Part shown: piece after piece, positions 11,736 through 24,249 of the stretch
How the letters are laid out: each line of letters starts with the position of its first letter
Numbering within the stretch: the first letter of the stretch is position 1
Origin: Symbiodinium sp. CCMP2592
Lineage: Eukaryota; Sar; Dinophyceae; Suessiales; Symbiodiniaceae
DNA length: 64,000 nucleotides
Direction: 5' to 3'
Assembly (NCBI GenBank): GCA_905221615.1
Contig: CAJNDT010000483.1
Span: 1 to 64,000 of the forward strand
Position numbers and translations under genes: made by a program
Notes under the pieces: generated by a model
The model's database searches: none
Told to the model about the DNA's origin: nothing
Seen by the model: the letters and a program-made list of their open reading frames with translations, nothing else

Positions 11736-13604
11736 GTCTTTCACACACAAGGAGCGCCCCGAAAAGGGGGTCTTTGCTGACTAAAGTTGAAGGCTGCACT
11801 CGCTTGAGCCGGAATGGTGGAGAGATGCGAGCGCGTGCCCTGACGAAGGCCCGTGCACCTTTGCTTGCGAGAAGAATACAGCTCTTTTGTTTTGACAGGA
11901 GTTTCACTTCCCCCTGGCCTGTGCAGACTTTCCTTACCCCCCAAGGGGACCTGTCCTGTTGCTGTCATCAGCAAAAAATGGCCAGGGAAGAGTATTGTCG
12001 GAGAGAGGCCAGGAAGGCTCGCGTGCCATTTGTTTACCGACCTTTTGCCCTGCACTGCCTTGGACTTTCATCTTCGCCTGCCTCCGCGCCCAACCGGCGT
12101 TTCACCTTCGCCCGGCCGCCCCCAGCCCAGAAATCCCCTACACGCTGAGAGCTTTGGCCTTCAGAGCCATACAACAAGGAAATGCTCGCTGTGAGTGCCC
12201 AAAGCCGAGCATGAACGTGCGCGAGCACTCATGCACCGCCTAGAAATCCGCGCCTCAACACAACCCCAAAGTCTGAAATCCATCCCTCAAGCCGCCAGAG
12301 GGACACGAAAGCACACGCCAGCTTGCAAACACTCGCTCCGAGGCCGTGGCACAGGGACAAGAAGACCTGCTCAAGCTGCTGCCTCAAGCATTCACTGTGC
12401 GCATGCGGCACCTTCAGACCTGCAAATGGCACCAGGATGGGGAGCTTAGGGCGCCCAGGAGTTCACTCTGAGCCCGGCACGTAGCAGATGATGAAGCAGT
12501 CAGCCAAGCCCTGGGCTGGACACCTGCAAATAGATCACGAAAAGGAAGAGCGTGATAGCGAATGATATGCTTGTTTCACTGCTTGCAGGCAAGACCAGCC
12601 GGACGTGAAAGCTGGACAGCCGTCACATGAGAGGACTTGTGCTCTGGCTTAGCTCTCGAGAGGGCGCGCGCAGTTTTTCTCGCGGATGCCAGCGACAACA
12701 GAAACCCAACCGCTCACAACCCCTCAATGCCGAAGGAAGACAGGAGAGCACACTCCAAAATACGTCGATGGCGAGGACGCGATGAGTACCCAAGAAGACT
12801 GGAAACTGAAGACCTGTGTAAAAGGTATGTGCAAAGCAACTACAAAAAAGCGAACACCAACTCCCTAGCGGCCCGAGCGAAGCCTCAACCTCAACACAAC
12901 CTTTTGCAAGAGGAAGAAAAAGGCAGAAGAGCTCTGTACGACTTCGGGTGTTTCGGGTTGTGGAAGCGATTAGCGCCTGCAGAGACTCAAAGTCTTACCT
13001 CAACACACCCCACAGCGAACCCTCAACCTTGGATCAAACCCTCGACAGCCGTGGAAGCACAACCGAGCAGAGGAACACTGCAAGACACTCAGAGCCTGCC
13101 GCGCAACAACCGCAAGATGGCCGAAATCGAGACCTGAAGGGCCGTAAACGGCTACAAAGAGACGTGCAGCAAGCTTTCAAGGTCTGCAAGGGGTCACTGC
13201 AGCGTTGAATCACTAGACTCACTGCACTCGGCAAGGCTGACAACAGGCAAACCTTCAAGACTTGCAAAGCATGGAGACTCAGGGGACCGGACACAAAATG
13301 AAGACAAAGACAAGGATCTGGCTTTCCGTGCCGCAGGAGTTTCACCGTTTCACCTTCACTTCGGTCTCTGCGCCCGGGGCCCCTGCTTGTCGCAGCCTGC
13401 ACTGCACCACGTGCGCTCCCGAACATTGCTGGCCTGGCAGACTCTTCCACACCAAGCCTGAAGCCGAAAGTCTGAGAACCATTGCCCGATCTGCGCAGTC
13501 CGAGGGCAAGCCGTCAATGCTCTTTCTGATGCACGCCTTCTGATGCACTCCTACGGCAACAGCTGCTCGTGCACTTGCGCTCTCGGGTCTATGGGTAGGC
13601 CAGG

Positions 13605-14045
13605 CTAGCGTTGCCTGAATTTGTTCGTCTTGCATTCCATCGGACAGGGCTGAGAGGTCGGCTCTGTGAAGCAATCGTTCTTCGTTGAGCAGAAGTTATT
13701 GCCCATGGCACCGCTCAAAGTTTTTCTCCCGCAGCAGACGTCTTTGACCGGGTCCGATGTCTTGGTCTCCGTCTCTGCCGTAGCGCTCGAGCCCTCCAGG
13801 AAAGAAGCGCACTGACTCGGGCAAGCCCAGCCCTCTTTCTTCGGGACGAAGCAATCATCCGAGAAGCATCCGTTGCGGTGGGCAGTAGAATCGAAGCAGC
13901 AATTTAGCTTGACCTTCTCCACCGCCTTGTCCTGATCAGCGTCATGGCTCTTGATCTCCGTCTCTGTCATGGCATGCTCCGGCCGAAGGCCAAGCACGAA
14001 GTCCCCTGCCACGAGGAGGCATGACGCCACGAGGAGGCGCGACAT
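13605..14045 (-). CDS. Secreted cysteine-rich protein, array copy 3
   Basis: The 146-residue product matches copies 1 and 2, starting at the ATG at 14045. Flanks match copy 2 with a handful of substitutions. The gene has no visible intron in the coding part. A second open frame overlaps its 3' end on the same strand (about 13342-13674) and is preserved in all units only because the DNA itself is. Confidence 0.7.
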   Translation of the reverse strand: MSRLLVASCLLVAGDFVLGLRPEHAMTETEIKSHDADQDKAVEKVKLNCCFDSTAHRNGCFSDDCFVPKKEGWACPSQCASFLEGSSATAETETKTSDPVKDVCCGRKTLSGAMGNNFCSTKNDCFTEPTSQPCPMECKTNKFRQR

Positions 14046-15839
14046 GTCTTTCACACACAAGGAGCGCCCCGAAAAGGGGGTCTTTGCTGACTAAAGTTGA
14101 AGGCTGCACTCGCTTGAGCCGGAATGGTGGAGAGATGCGAGCGCGTGCCCTGACGAAGGCCCGTGCACCTTTGCTTGCGAGAAGAATACAGCTCTTGTGT
14201 TTTGACAGGAGTTTCACTTCCCCCTGGCCTGTGCAGACTTTCCTTACCCCCCAAGGGGACCTGTCCTGTTGCTGTCATCAGCAAAAAATGGCCAGGGAAG
14301 AGTATTGTCGGAGAGAGGCCAGGAAGGCTCGCGTGCCATTTGTTTACCGACCTTTTGCCCTGCACTGCCTTGGACTTTCATCTTCGCCTGCCTCCGCGCC
14401 CAACCGGCGTTTCACCTTCGCCCGGCCGCCCCCAGCCCAGAAATCCCCTACACGCTGAGAGCTTTGGCCTTCAGGGCCATACAACAACAAGGAAATGCTC
14501 GCTGTGAGTGCCCAAAGCCGAGCATGAACGTGCGCGAGCACTCATGCACCGCCTAGAAATCCGCGCCTCAACAGAACCCCAAAGTCTGAAATCCATCCCT
14601 CAAGCCGCCAGAGGGACACGAAAGCACAAGCCAGCTTGCAAGCACTCGCTCCGAGGCCGTGGCACAGGGACAAGAAGACCTGCTCAAGCTGCTGCCTCAA
14701 GCATTCACTGTGCGCATGTGGCACTTTCAGACCTGCAAATGGCACCAGGATGGGGAGCTTAGGGCGCCCAGGAGTTCACTCTGAGCCCGGCACGTAGCAG
14801 ATGATGAAGCAGTCAGCCAAGCCCTGGGCTGGACACCTGCAAATAGATCACGAAAAGGAAGAGCGTGATAGCGAATGATATGCTTGTTTCACTGCGTGCA
14901 GGCAAGACCAGCTGGACATGAAAGCTGGACGGTCGTCTGGCTGAGGAGTGTGTTAATGTCTACAGCCCTCAGATTCAAACATCAATGCCGAAGGAAGACA
15001 GGAGAGCACACTCCAAAATACGTCGATGGCGAGGACGCGATGAGTACCCAAGAAGACTGGAAACTGAAGACCTGTGTAAAAGGTATGTGCAAAGCAACTA
15101 CAAAAAGGCGAACACCAACTCCCTAGCGGCCCGAGCGAAGCCTCAACCTCAACACAACCTTTTGCAAGAGGAAGAAAAAGGCAGAAGAGCTCTGTACGAC
15201 TTCGGGTGTTTCGGGTTGTGGAAGCGATTAGCGCCTGCAGAGACTCAAAGTCTTACCTCAAGACACCCCACAGCGAACCCTCAACCTTGGATCAAACCCT
15301 CGACAGCCGTGGAAGCACAACCGAGCAGAGGAACACTGCAAGACACTCAGAGCCTGCCGCGCAACAACCGCAAGATGGCCGAAATCGATACCTGAAGGGC
15401 CGTAAACGGCTACAAAGAGACGTGCAGCAAGCTTTCAAGGTCTGCAAGGGGTCACTGCAGCGTTGAATCACTAGACTCACTACAAACCTTCAAGACTTGC
15501 AAAGCATGGAGACTTGGGGGACCGGACACAAAATGAAGACAAAGACAAGGATCTGGCTTTCCGTGCCGCAGGAGTTTCACCGTTTCACCTTCACTGCGGT
15601 CTCTGCGCCCGGGGCCCCTGCTTGTCGCAGCCTGCACTGCACCATGTGCGCTCCCGAACATTGCTGGCCTGGCAGACTCTTCCACACCAAGCCTGAAGCC
15701 GAAAGTCTGAGAACCATTGCCCGATCTGCGCAGTCCGAGGGCAAGCCGTCAATGCTCTTTCTGATGCACGCCTTCTGATGCACTCCTACGGCAACAGCTG
15801 CTCGTGCACTTGCGCTCTCGGGTCTATGGGTAGGCCAGG

Positions 15840-16280
15840 CTAGCGTTGCCTGAATTTGTTCGTCTTGCATTCCATCGGACAGGGCTGAGAGGTCGGCTCT
15901 GTGAAGCAATCGTTCTTCGTTGAGCAGAAGTTATTGCCCATGGCACCGCTCAAAGTTTTTCTCCCGCAGCAGACGTCTTTGACCGGGTCCGATGTCTTGG
16001 TCTCCGTCTCTGCCGTAGCGCTCGAGCCCTCCAGGAAAGAAGCGCACTGACTCGGGCAAGCCCAGCCCTCTTTCTTCGGGACGAAGCAATCATCCGAGAA
16101 GCATCCGTTGCGGTGGGCAGTAGAATCGAAGCAGCAATTTAGCTTGACCTTCTCCACCGCCTTGTCCTGATCAGCGTCATGGCTCTTGATCTCCGTCTCT
16201 GTCATGGCATGCTCCGGCCGAAGGCCAAGCACGAAGTCCCCTGCCACGAGGAGGCATGACGCCACGAGGAGGCGCGACAT
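15840..16280 (-). CDS. Secreted cysteine-rich protein, array copy 4
   Basis: The 146-residue product matches copy 1. Start is the ATG at 16280. The upstream relict-leader-like site carries one more change (GAGACGG in place of GAGCCGG on the plus strand). The 3' flank has lost a short stretch (CTGCACTCGGCAAGGC...) found after copies 1-3; the same loss is seen after copies 5 and 6, giving a shared history for copies 4-6. Confidence 0.7.
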   Translation of the reverse strand: MSRLLVASCLLVAGDFVLGLRPEHAMTETEIKSHDADQDKAVEKVKLNCCFDSTAHRNGCFSDDCFVPKKEGWACPSQCASFLEGSSATAETETKTSDPVKDVCCGRKTLSGAMGNNFCSTKNDCFTEPTSQPCPMECKTNKFRQR

Positions 16281-17767
16281 GTCTTTCACACACAAGGAGC
16301 GCCCCGAAAAGGGGGTCTTTGCTGACTAAAGTTGAAGGCTGCACTCGCTTGAGACGGAATGGTGGAGAGATGCGAGCGCGTGCCCTGACGAAGGCCCGTG
16401 CACCTTTGCTTGCGAGAAGAATACAGCTCTTGTGTTTTGACAGGAGTTTCACTTCCCCCTGGCCTGTGCAGACTTTCCTTACCCCCCAAGGGGACCTGTC
16501 CTGCTGCTGTCATCAGCAAAAAATGGCCAGGGAAGAGTATTGTCGGAGAGAGGCCAGGAAGGCTCACGTGCCATTTGTTTACCGACCTTTTGCCCTGCAC
16601 TGCCTTGGACTTTCATCTTCGCCTGCCTCCGCGCCCAACCGGCGTTTCACCTTCGCCCGGCCGCCCCCAGCCCAGAAATCCCCTACACGCTGAGAGCTTT
16701 GGCCTTCAGAGCCATACAAAAACAAGGAAATGCTCGCTGTGAGTGCCCAAAGCCGAGCATGAACGTGCGCGAGCACTCATGCACCGCCTAGAAATCCGCG
16801 CCTCGATATGCTTGTTTCACTGCGTGCAGGCAAGACCAGCTGGACATGAAAGCTGGACGGTCGTCTGGCTGAGGAGTGTGTTAATGTCTACAGCCCTCAG
16901 ATTCAAACATCAATGCCGAAGGAAGACAGGAGAGCACACTCCAAAATACGTCGATGGCGAGGACGCGATGAGTACCCAAGAAGACTGGAAACTGAAGACC
17001 TGTGTAAAAGGTATGTGCAAAGCAACTACAAAAAGGCGAACACCAACTCCCTAGCGGCCCGAGCGAAGCCTCAACCTCAACACAACCTTTTGCAAGAGGA
17101 AGAAAAAGGCAGAAGAGCTCTGTACGACTTCGGGTGTTTCGGGTTGTGGAAGCGATTAGCGCCTGCAGAGACTCAAGGTCTTACCTCAACACACCCCACA
17201 GCGAACCCTCAACCTTGGATCAAACCCTCGACAGCCGTGGAAGCACAACCGAGCAGAGGAACACTGCAAGACACTCAGAGCCTGCCGCGCAACAACCGCA
17301 AGATGGCCGAAATCGATACCTGAAGGGCCGTAAACGGCTACAAAGAGACGTGCAGCAAGCTTTCAAGGTCTGCAAGGGGTCACTGCAGCGTTGAATCACT
17401 AGACTCACTACAAACCTTCAAGACTTGCAAAGCATGGAGACTTGGGGGACCGGACACAAAATGAAGACAAAGACAAGGATCTGGCTTTCCGTGCCGCAGG
17501 AGTTTCACCGTTTCACCTTCACTGCGGTCTCTGCGCCCGGGGCCCCTGCTTGTCGCAGCCTGCACTGCACCATGTGCGCTCCCGAACATTGCTGGCCTGG
17601 CAGACTCTTCCACACCAAGCCTGAAGCCGAAAGTCTGAGAACCATTGCCCGATCTGCGCAGTCCGAGGGCAAGCCGTCAATGCTCTTTCTGATGCACGCC
17701 TTCTGATGCACTCCTACGGCAACAGCTGCTCGTGCACTTGCGCTCTCGGGTCTATGGGTAGGCCAGG

Positions 17768-18208
17768 CTAGCGTTGCCTGAATTTGTTCGTCTTGCATTC
17801 CATCGGACAGGGCTGAGAGGTCGGCTCTGTGAAGCAATCGTTCTTCGTTGAGCAGAAGTTATTGCCCATGGCACCGCTCAAAGTTTTTCTCCCGCAGCAG
17901 ACGTCTTTGACCGGGTCCGATGTCTTGGTCTCCGTCTCTGCCGTAGCGCTCGAGCCCTCCAGGAAAGAAGCGCACTGACTCGGGCAAGCCCAGCCCTCTT
18001 TCTTCGGGACGAAGCAATCATCCGAGAAGCATCCGTTGCGGTGGGCAGTAGAATCGAAGCAGCAATTTAGCTTGACCTTCTCCACCGCCTTGTCCTGATC
18101 AGCGTCATGGCTCTTGATCTCCGTCTCTGTCATGGCATGCTCCGGCCGAAGGCCAAGCACGAAGTCCCGTGCCACGAGGAGGCATGACGCCACGAGGAGG
18201 CGCGACAT
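17768..18208 (-). CDS. Secreted cysteine-rich protein, array copy 5
   Basis: The 146-residue product is identical to the others except for an Arg in place of Gly at residue 14 of the signal peptide (VARDF instead of VAGDF). Start is the ATG at 18208. The charged change lies near the end of the hydrophobic core and might weaken signal-peptide function. This unit is the shortest (1928 bp from copy 4). Confidence 0.7.
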   Translation of the reverse strand: MSRLLVASCLLVARDFVLGLRPEHAMTETEIKSHDADQDKAVEKVKLNCCFDSTAHRNGCFSDDCFVPKKEGWACPSQCASFLEGSSATAETETKTSDPVKDVCCGRKTLSGAMGNNFCSTKNDCFTEPTSQPCPMECKTNKFRQR

Positions 18209-20003
18209 GTCTTTCACACACAAGGAGCGCCCCGAAAAGGGGGTCTTTGCTGACTAAAGTTGAAGGCTGCACTCGCTTGAGCCGGAATGGTGGAGAGATG
18301 CGAGCGCGTGCCCTGACGAAGGCCCGTGCACCTTTGCTTGCGAGAAGAATACAGCTCTTGTGTTTTGACAGGAGTTTCACGTCCCCCCTGGCCTGTGCAG
18401 ACTTTCCTTACCCCCCAAGGGGACCTGTCCTGCTGCTGTCATCAGCAAAAAATGGCCAGGGAAGAGTATTGTCGGAGAGAGGCCAGGAAGGCTCACGTGC
18501 CATTTGTTTACCGACCTTTTGCCCTGCACTGCCTTGGACTTTCATCTTCGCCTGCCTCCGCGCCCAACCGGCGTTTCACCTTCGCCCGGCCGCCCCCAGC
18601 CCAGAAATCCCCTACACGCTGAGAGCTTTGGCCTTCAGAGCCATACAACAACAAGGAAATGCTCGCTGTGAGTGCCCAAAGCCGAGCATGAACGTGCGCG
18701 AGCACTCATGCACCGCCTAGAAATCCGCGCCTCAACACAACCCCAAAGTCTGAAATCCATCCCTCAAGCCGCCAGAGGGACACGAAAGCACAAGCCAGCT
18801 TGCAAACACTCGCTCCGAGGCCGTGGCACAGGGACAAGAAGACCTGCTCAAGCTGCTGCCTCAAGCATTCACTGTGCGCATGTGGCACTTTCAGACCTGC
18901 AAATGGCACCAGGATGGGGAGCTTAGGGCGCCCAGGAGTTCACTCTGAGCCCGGCACGTAGCAGATGATGAAGCAGTCAGCCAAGCCCTGGGCTGGACAC
19001 CTGCAAATAGATCACGAAAAGGAAGAGCGTGATAGCGAATGATATGCTTGTTTCACTGCGTGCAGGCAAGACCAGCTGGACATGAAAGCTGGACGGTCGT
19101 CTGGCTGAGGAGTGTGTTAATGTCTACAGCCCTCAGATTCAAACATCAATGCCGAAGGAAGACAGGAGAGCACACTCCAAAATACGTCGATGGCGAGGAC
19201 GCGATGAGTACCCAAGAAGACTGGAAACTGAAGACCTGTGTAAAAGGTATGTGCAAAGCAACTACAAAAAGGCGAACACCAACTCCCTAGCGGCCCGAGC
19301 GAAGCCTCAACCTCAACACAACCTTTTGCAAGAGGAAGAAAAAGGCAGAAGAGCTCTGTACGACTTCGGGTGTTTCGGGTTGTGGAAACGATTAGGGCCT
19401 GCAGAGACTCAAAGTCTTACCTCAAGACACCCCACAGCGAACCCTCAACCTTGGATCAAACCCTCGACAGCCGTGGAAGCACAACCGAGCAGAGGAACAC
19501 TGCAAGACGCTCAGAGCCTGCCGCGCAACAACCGCAAGATGGCCGAAATCGATACCTGAAGGGCCGTAAACGGCTACAAAGAGACGTGCAGCAAGCTTTC
19601 AAGGTCTGCAAGGGGTCACTGCAGCGTTGAATCACTAGACTCACTACAAACCTTCAAGACTTGCAAAGCATGGAGACTCAGGGGACCGGACACAAAATGA
19701 AGACAAAGACAAGGATCTGGCTTTCCGTGCCGCAGGAGTTTCACCGTTTCACCTTCACTTCGGTCTCTGCGCCCGGGGCCCCTGCTTGTCGCAGCCTGCA
19801 CTGCACCACGTGCGCTCCCGAACATTGCTGGCCTGGCAGACTCTTCCACACCAAGCCTGAAGCCGAAAGTCTGAGAACCATTGCCCGATCTGCGCAGTCC
19901 GAGGGCAAGCCGTCAATGCTCTTTCTGATGCACGCCTTCTGATGCACTCCTACGGCAACAGCTGCTCGTGCACTTGCGCTCTCGGGTCTATGGGTAGGCC
20001 AGG

Positions 20004-20444
20004 CTAGCGTTGCCTGAATTTGTTCGTCTTGCATTCCATCGGACAGGGCTGAGAGGTCGGCTCTGTGAAGCAATCGTTCTTCGTTGAGCAGAAGTTATTG
20101 CCCATGGCACCGCTCAAAGTTTTTCTCCCGCAGCAGACGTCTTTGACCGGGTCCGATGTCTTGGTCTCCGTCTCTGCCGTAGCGCTCGAGCCCTCCAGGA
20201 AAGAAGCGCACTGACTCGGGCAAGCCCAGCCCTCTTTCTTCGGGACGAAGCAATCATCCGAGAAGCATCCGTTGCGGTGGGCAGTAGAATCGAAGCAGCA
20301 ATTTAGCTTGACCTTCTCCACCGCCTTGTCCTGATCAGCGTCATGGCTCTTGATCTCCGTCTCTGTCATGGCATGCTCCGGCCGAAGGCCAAGCACGAAG
20401 TCCCGTGCCACGAGGAGGCATGACGCCACGAGGAGGCGCGACAT
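20004..20444 (-). CDS. Secreted cysteine-rich protein, array copy 6
   Basis: The 146-residue product shares the Gly-to-Arg change at residue 14 with copy 5, so copies 5 and 6 are sisters or have been converted. Start is the ATG at 20444. Upstream spacer is the long form. Confidence 0.7.
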   Translation of the reverse strand: MSRLLVASCLLVARDFVLGLRPEHAMTETEIKSHDADQDKAVEKVKLNCCFDSTAHRNGCFSDDCFVPKKEGWACPSQCASFLEGSSATAETETKTSDPVKDVCCGRKTLSGAMGNNFCSTKNDCFTEPTSQPCPMECKTNKFRQR

Positions 20445-22330
20445 GTCTTTCACACACAAGGAGCGCCCCGAAAAGGGGGTCTTTGCTGACTAAAGTTGAA
20501 GGCTGCACTCGCTTGAGCCGGAATGGTGGAGAGATGCGAGCGCGTGCCCTGACGAAGGCCCGTGCACCTTTGCTTGCGAGAAGAATACAGCTCTTGTGTT
20601 TTGACAGGAGTTTCACGTCCCCCCTGGCCTGTGCAGACTTTCCTTACCCCCCAAGGGGACCTGTCCTGCTGCTGTCATCAGCAAAAAATGGCCAGGGAAG
20701 AGCATTGTCGGAGAGAGGCCAGGACGGCTCGCGTGCCATTTGTTTACCGACCTTTTGCCCTGCACTGCCTTGGACTTTCATCTTCGCCTGCCTCCGCGCC
20801 CAACCGGCGTTTCACCTTCGCCCGGCCGCCCCCAGCCCAGAAATCCCCTACACGCTGAGAGCTTTGGCCTTCAGAGCCATACAACAACAAGGAAATGCTC
20901 GCTGTGAGTGCCCAAAGCCGAGCATGAACGTGCGCGAGCACTCATGCACCGCCTAGAAATCCGCGCCTCAACACAACCCCAAAGTCTGAAATCCATCCCT
21001 CAAGCCGCCAGAGGGACACGAAAGCACCAGCCAGCTTGCAAACACTCGCTCCGAGGCCGTGGCACAGGGACAAGAAGACCTGCTCAAGCTGCTACCTCAA
21101 GCATTCACTGTGCGCATGCGGCACCTTCAGACCTGCAAATGGCACCAGGATGGGGAGCTTAGGGCGCCCAGGAGTTCACTCTGAGCCCGGCACGTAGCAG
21201 ATGATGAAGCAGTCAGCCAAGCCCTGGGCTGGACACCTGCAAATAGATCACGAAAAGGAAGAGCGTGATAGCGAATTATATGCTTGTTTCACTGCTTGCA
21301 GGCAAGACCAGCCGGACGTGAAAGCTGGACAGCCGTCACATGAGAGGACTTGTGCTCTGGCTTAGCTCTCGAGAGGGCGCGCGCAATTTTTCTCGCGGAT
21401 GCCAGCGACAACAGAAACCCAACCGCTCACAACCCCTCAATGCCGAAGGAAGACAGGAGAGCACACTCCAAAAACGTCGATGGCGAGGACGCGATGAGTA
21501 CCCAAGAAGTGGCAGGAAGACTGGAAACTGCAACCTGACTATCGGCAAGCCTTGAACACCTGTGCAAAAAGGATGTGCGAAGCAATGTTCATGATTACAA
21601 AGAACGAACCCCAACTAACTGGCGGCCCGAGCGAAGCCTCAACCTCAACACAACCTCTTGCAAGAAGCAGAAAAAGCTGAAGGGCTCTGTCGGGCTTCGG
21701 GCGTTTCGGGTTCAGGTGGACTCAAAGTTTTGCCTCAAGACACCCCTCAACCTTGGATCAAAACCCTCGACAGCCGCAGAAGGACAACCGAGCAGAGGAA
21801 CACTGCAAGACACTCAGAGGCTGTCGCGCAATAATCGCAAAGATGGCAGAAAATGATACCTAAAGGACAGTAAACGGCTACAAAGAGACGTACAGCAAGC
21901 CCTCAAGGTCTGCAGCGTTGAATCACTAGTAGTCACTAGACTCACTAGACTCGGGAAGCCTGGCTGAGAACAGGTAACCTTCAAGACTTGCAAAGCCTGG
22001 AGGCTCAGGGGACCTGACACGAAATGAAGACAAAGACAAGGATCTGGCTTTCCGTGCCGCAGGAGTTTCACCGTTTCACCTTCACTTCGGTCTCTGCGCC
22101 CGGGGTCCCTGCTTGTCGCAGCCTGCACTGCACCACGTGCGCTCCCGAACATTGCTGGCCTGGCAGACTCTTCCACACCAAGCCTGAAGCCGAAAGTCTG
22201 AGAACCATTGCCCGATCTGCGCAATCCGAGGGCAAGCCGTCAATGCTCTTTCTGATGCACGCCTTCTGATGCACTCCTACGGCAACAGCTGCTCGTGCAC
22301 TTGCGCTCTCGGGTCTATGGGTAGGCCAGG

Positions 22331-22978
22331 CTAGCGTTGCCTGAATTTGTTCGTCTTGCATTCCATCGGACAGGGCTGAGAGGTCGGCTCTGTGAAGCAA
22401 TCGTTCTTCGTTGAGCAGAAGTTATTGCCCATGGCACCGCTCAAAGTTTTTCTCCCGCAGCAGACGTCTTTGACCGGGTCCGATGTCTTGGTCTCCGTCT
22501 CTGCCGTAGCGCTCGAGCCCTCCAGGAAAGAAGCGCACTGACTCGGGCAAGCCCAGCCCTCTTTCTTCGGGACGAAGCAATCATCCGAGAAGCATCCGTT
22601 GCGGTGGGCAGTAGAATCGAAGCAGCAATTTAGCTTGACCTTCTCCACCGCCTTGTCCTGATCAGCGTCATGGCTCTTGACGTGACGAGAACTCTCCGTC
22701 TGCCCGCTGGAGCCCTCTTCCAGCAAAGAAGGATCGGAATCAGGGCAGCCCCACCCGGAGCAGCATTCCTTTGGACAAATCACATCCGTACCCGGCGGGG
22801 CAAAAGGGAGGTCCCCTGCGGATGCACATTGCTGCGGGTAGCATTTGTTCTCTTTGGCAACCCAATCATGGCAGCAATACGATGTTGGCTTGTCTGGCTC
22901 CACCGCTTTGGCGGTTGCTGCCTCCACCACTGTGGAATTGCTCCGGGCGTAAGCAAAGTGCAAAGTGCACTTGCGCAA
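22331..22978 (-). CDS. Divergent longer array copy 7, three cysteine repeats, 5' end unresolved
   Basis: The C-terminal part (two cysteine repeats) is the same as in copies 1-6 up to the KSHDADQDK stretch. Upstream of that the sequence is unrelated to the signal-peptide exon of the other copies. It encodes a third repeat of the same type (CCHDW..KCYPQQC..CPKECC), followed by a linker. The frame is open to a TTG at 22978 with no ATG, so the true start or an upstream exon lies elsewhere. This may be the parent gene from which the shorter array copies arose, or a fusion at the array edge. I see no function beyond the cysteine modules. Confidence 0.55.
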   Translation of the reverse strand: MRKCTLHFAYARSNSTVVEAATAKAVEPDKPTSYCCHDWVAKENKCYPQQCASAGDLPFAPPGTDVICPKECCSGWGCPDSDPSLLEEGSSGQTESSRHVKSHDADQDKAVEKVKLNCCFDSTAHRNGCFSDDCFVPKKEGWACPSQCASFLEGSSATAETETKTSDPVKDVCCGRKTLSGAMGNNFCSTKNDCFTEPTSQPCPMECKTNKFRQR

Positions 22979-22980
22979 GT

Positions 22981-24249
22981 AAGGAAAGACTCACGAAGGC
23001 CGGGCTCCAATGAGTCATGTTTCACAGAGGACGAGTTTGAATCAGTTTGAAGGCTGTGAGGGCTAGCGCTTGGGCCAAGAAGGAGATCAAAGAGTACAGA
23101 CAGCTCTGTGCCCCTGCGAGCCAACCGCCAAGCATGTTGTTCAGTGGCCAAGTGAGGTGTTAACATTAACGGTGGGTCCCGGCATGCCTGTCAGCACGGG
23201 GTGCATGTCCAGGTAATTGTCCAGATACTGCCTCCACCGCTCTCCAAAAAGACACATAGCAGCGACAGGAGCCAGAGTTGCCCCTCTTGACCCGAGGCCC
23301 GGGCGTGCGCCGCAGAAGTCCCGTCAATGCGGATAAACACATACCAGATTCTTGAGATTAACAACCATAACAATGAAAGTTGCAGCAGCATGTGATTTGT
23401 GATAATCGAGTACCACTCTGGCACGCGCTTGCTTGGACAGGGCCGGAACTGTACATGGACGAGTCCGCTCCGTTTTTCGGTCACCGCGCGGCGAGTACTG
23501 CACTGGACCCGAGCTCGTCGCCGAAGAGGAAGGCCTGCAGCCTCCGGCCCCGGACAACACGGAGGCATCTGCGTTGAGATCGTTCTGTCCAGGGCTCTTC
23601 TGGAGTCGGAGCGGGCAGCCACTATTTCAAGCTCTGGGTGCTTTCAACAAGATAGGACGATCTGTGGAGCTACTCGATACTTCTGAGACCAGCTATCTTT
23701 AGCACAGCTGGTTCAAGGAGCAATGAGGAGGCTTGGAGTATGCACAGGGGCAAAGACAGTTTCAGGAGAAAAACATGATGCAGCTTACAACTGAGGGGCC
23801 AACAGTGGCACAACTTTGATGCCTGGGTTGCCAAGGGTCAATGCTAAGGGCCTATTCCACTGCCTCGCGTGCTGCCTGCTGGCTTTGTCAGACCTGTTCC
23901 TACCCCACGAACTGATCTTAATGCCAGGGCGCATGAGATGTCTGCAAATAGCAGTTGCACTTCCTGGCTGCGGGCCAGGTTGGGATGTACTCGACATTCG
24001 CCTCAGACCTCCAGACCTCCAGATGACGACCTGGCCCTGCTGTGCTCTGAGCAACAATCTCTGGTTTGGGTTCTTAGGCTCATGAGGTTTGTGGTAAATG
24101 GTGGTGTTGTAGTGTGTTGGGCCTTGGGGTTTCGGGGGAATGCGATCCCCGAAGTCTTCGCGGACCTCCAGACGCCGGGCGCCGAGAACGAGCCTTGGCC
24201 ACCCAAGAAAGCCCTGACGTCCGACACTTGCGAACAACACAAAAAATGG
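22981..24249. other. Host intergenic DNA, no gene recognised
   Basis: No confident gene. A short hydrophobic minus-strand frame near 23350-23395 could be a signal-peptide exon for copy 7, but this is speculative. Confidence 0.3.

Larger units (their letters stand above)
8030..22980. repeat. Tandem gene array, 1.9-2.3 kb units, seven gene copies
   Basis: The same unit recurs across about 15 kb. Each has a minus-strand gene for a small cysteine-rich protein plus a long spacer. Distances between gene copies are 2039, 2310, 2235, 1928, 2236 and 2327 bp. Coding and spacer sequence are both almost unchanged between units, which points to recent duplication or concerted evolution. Units differ by block gains and losses. 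The spacer between copies 1 and 2 lacks two blocks found elsewhere and has gained ATG/GAT microsatellite. The spacer after copy 4 lacks a block of roughly 300 bp (junction near 16803). The left edge (8030-9010) is a diverged partial spacer. Confidence 0.9.
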
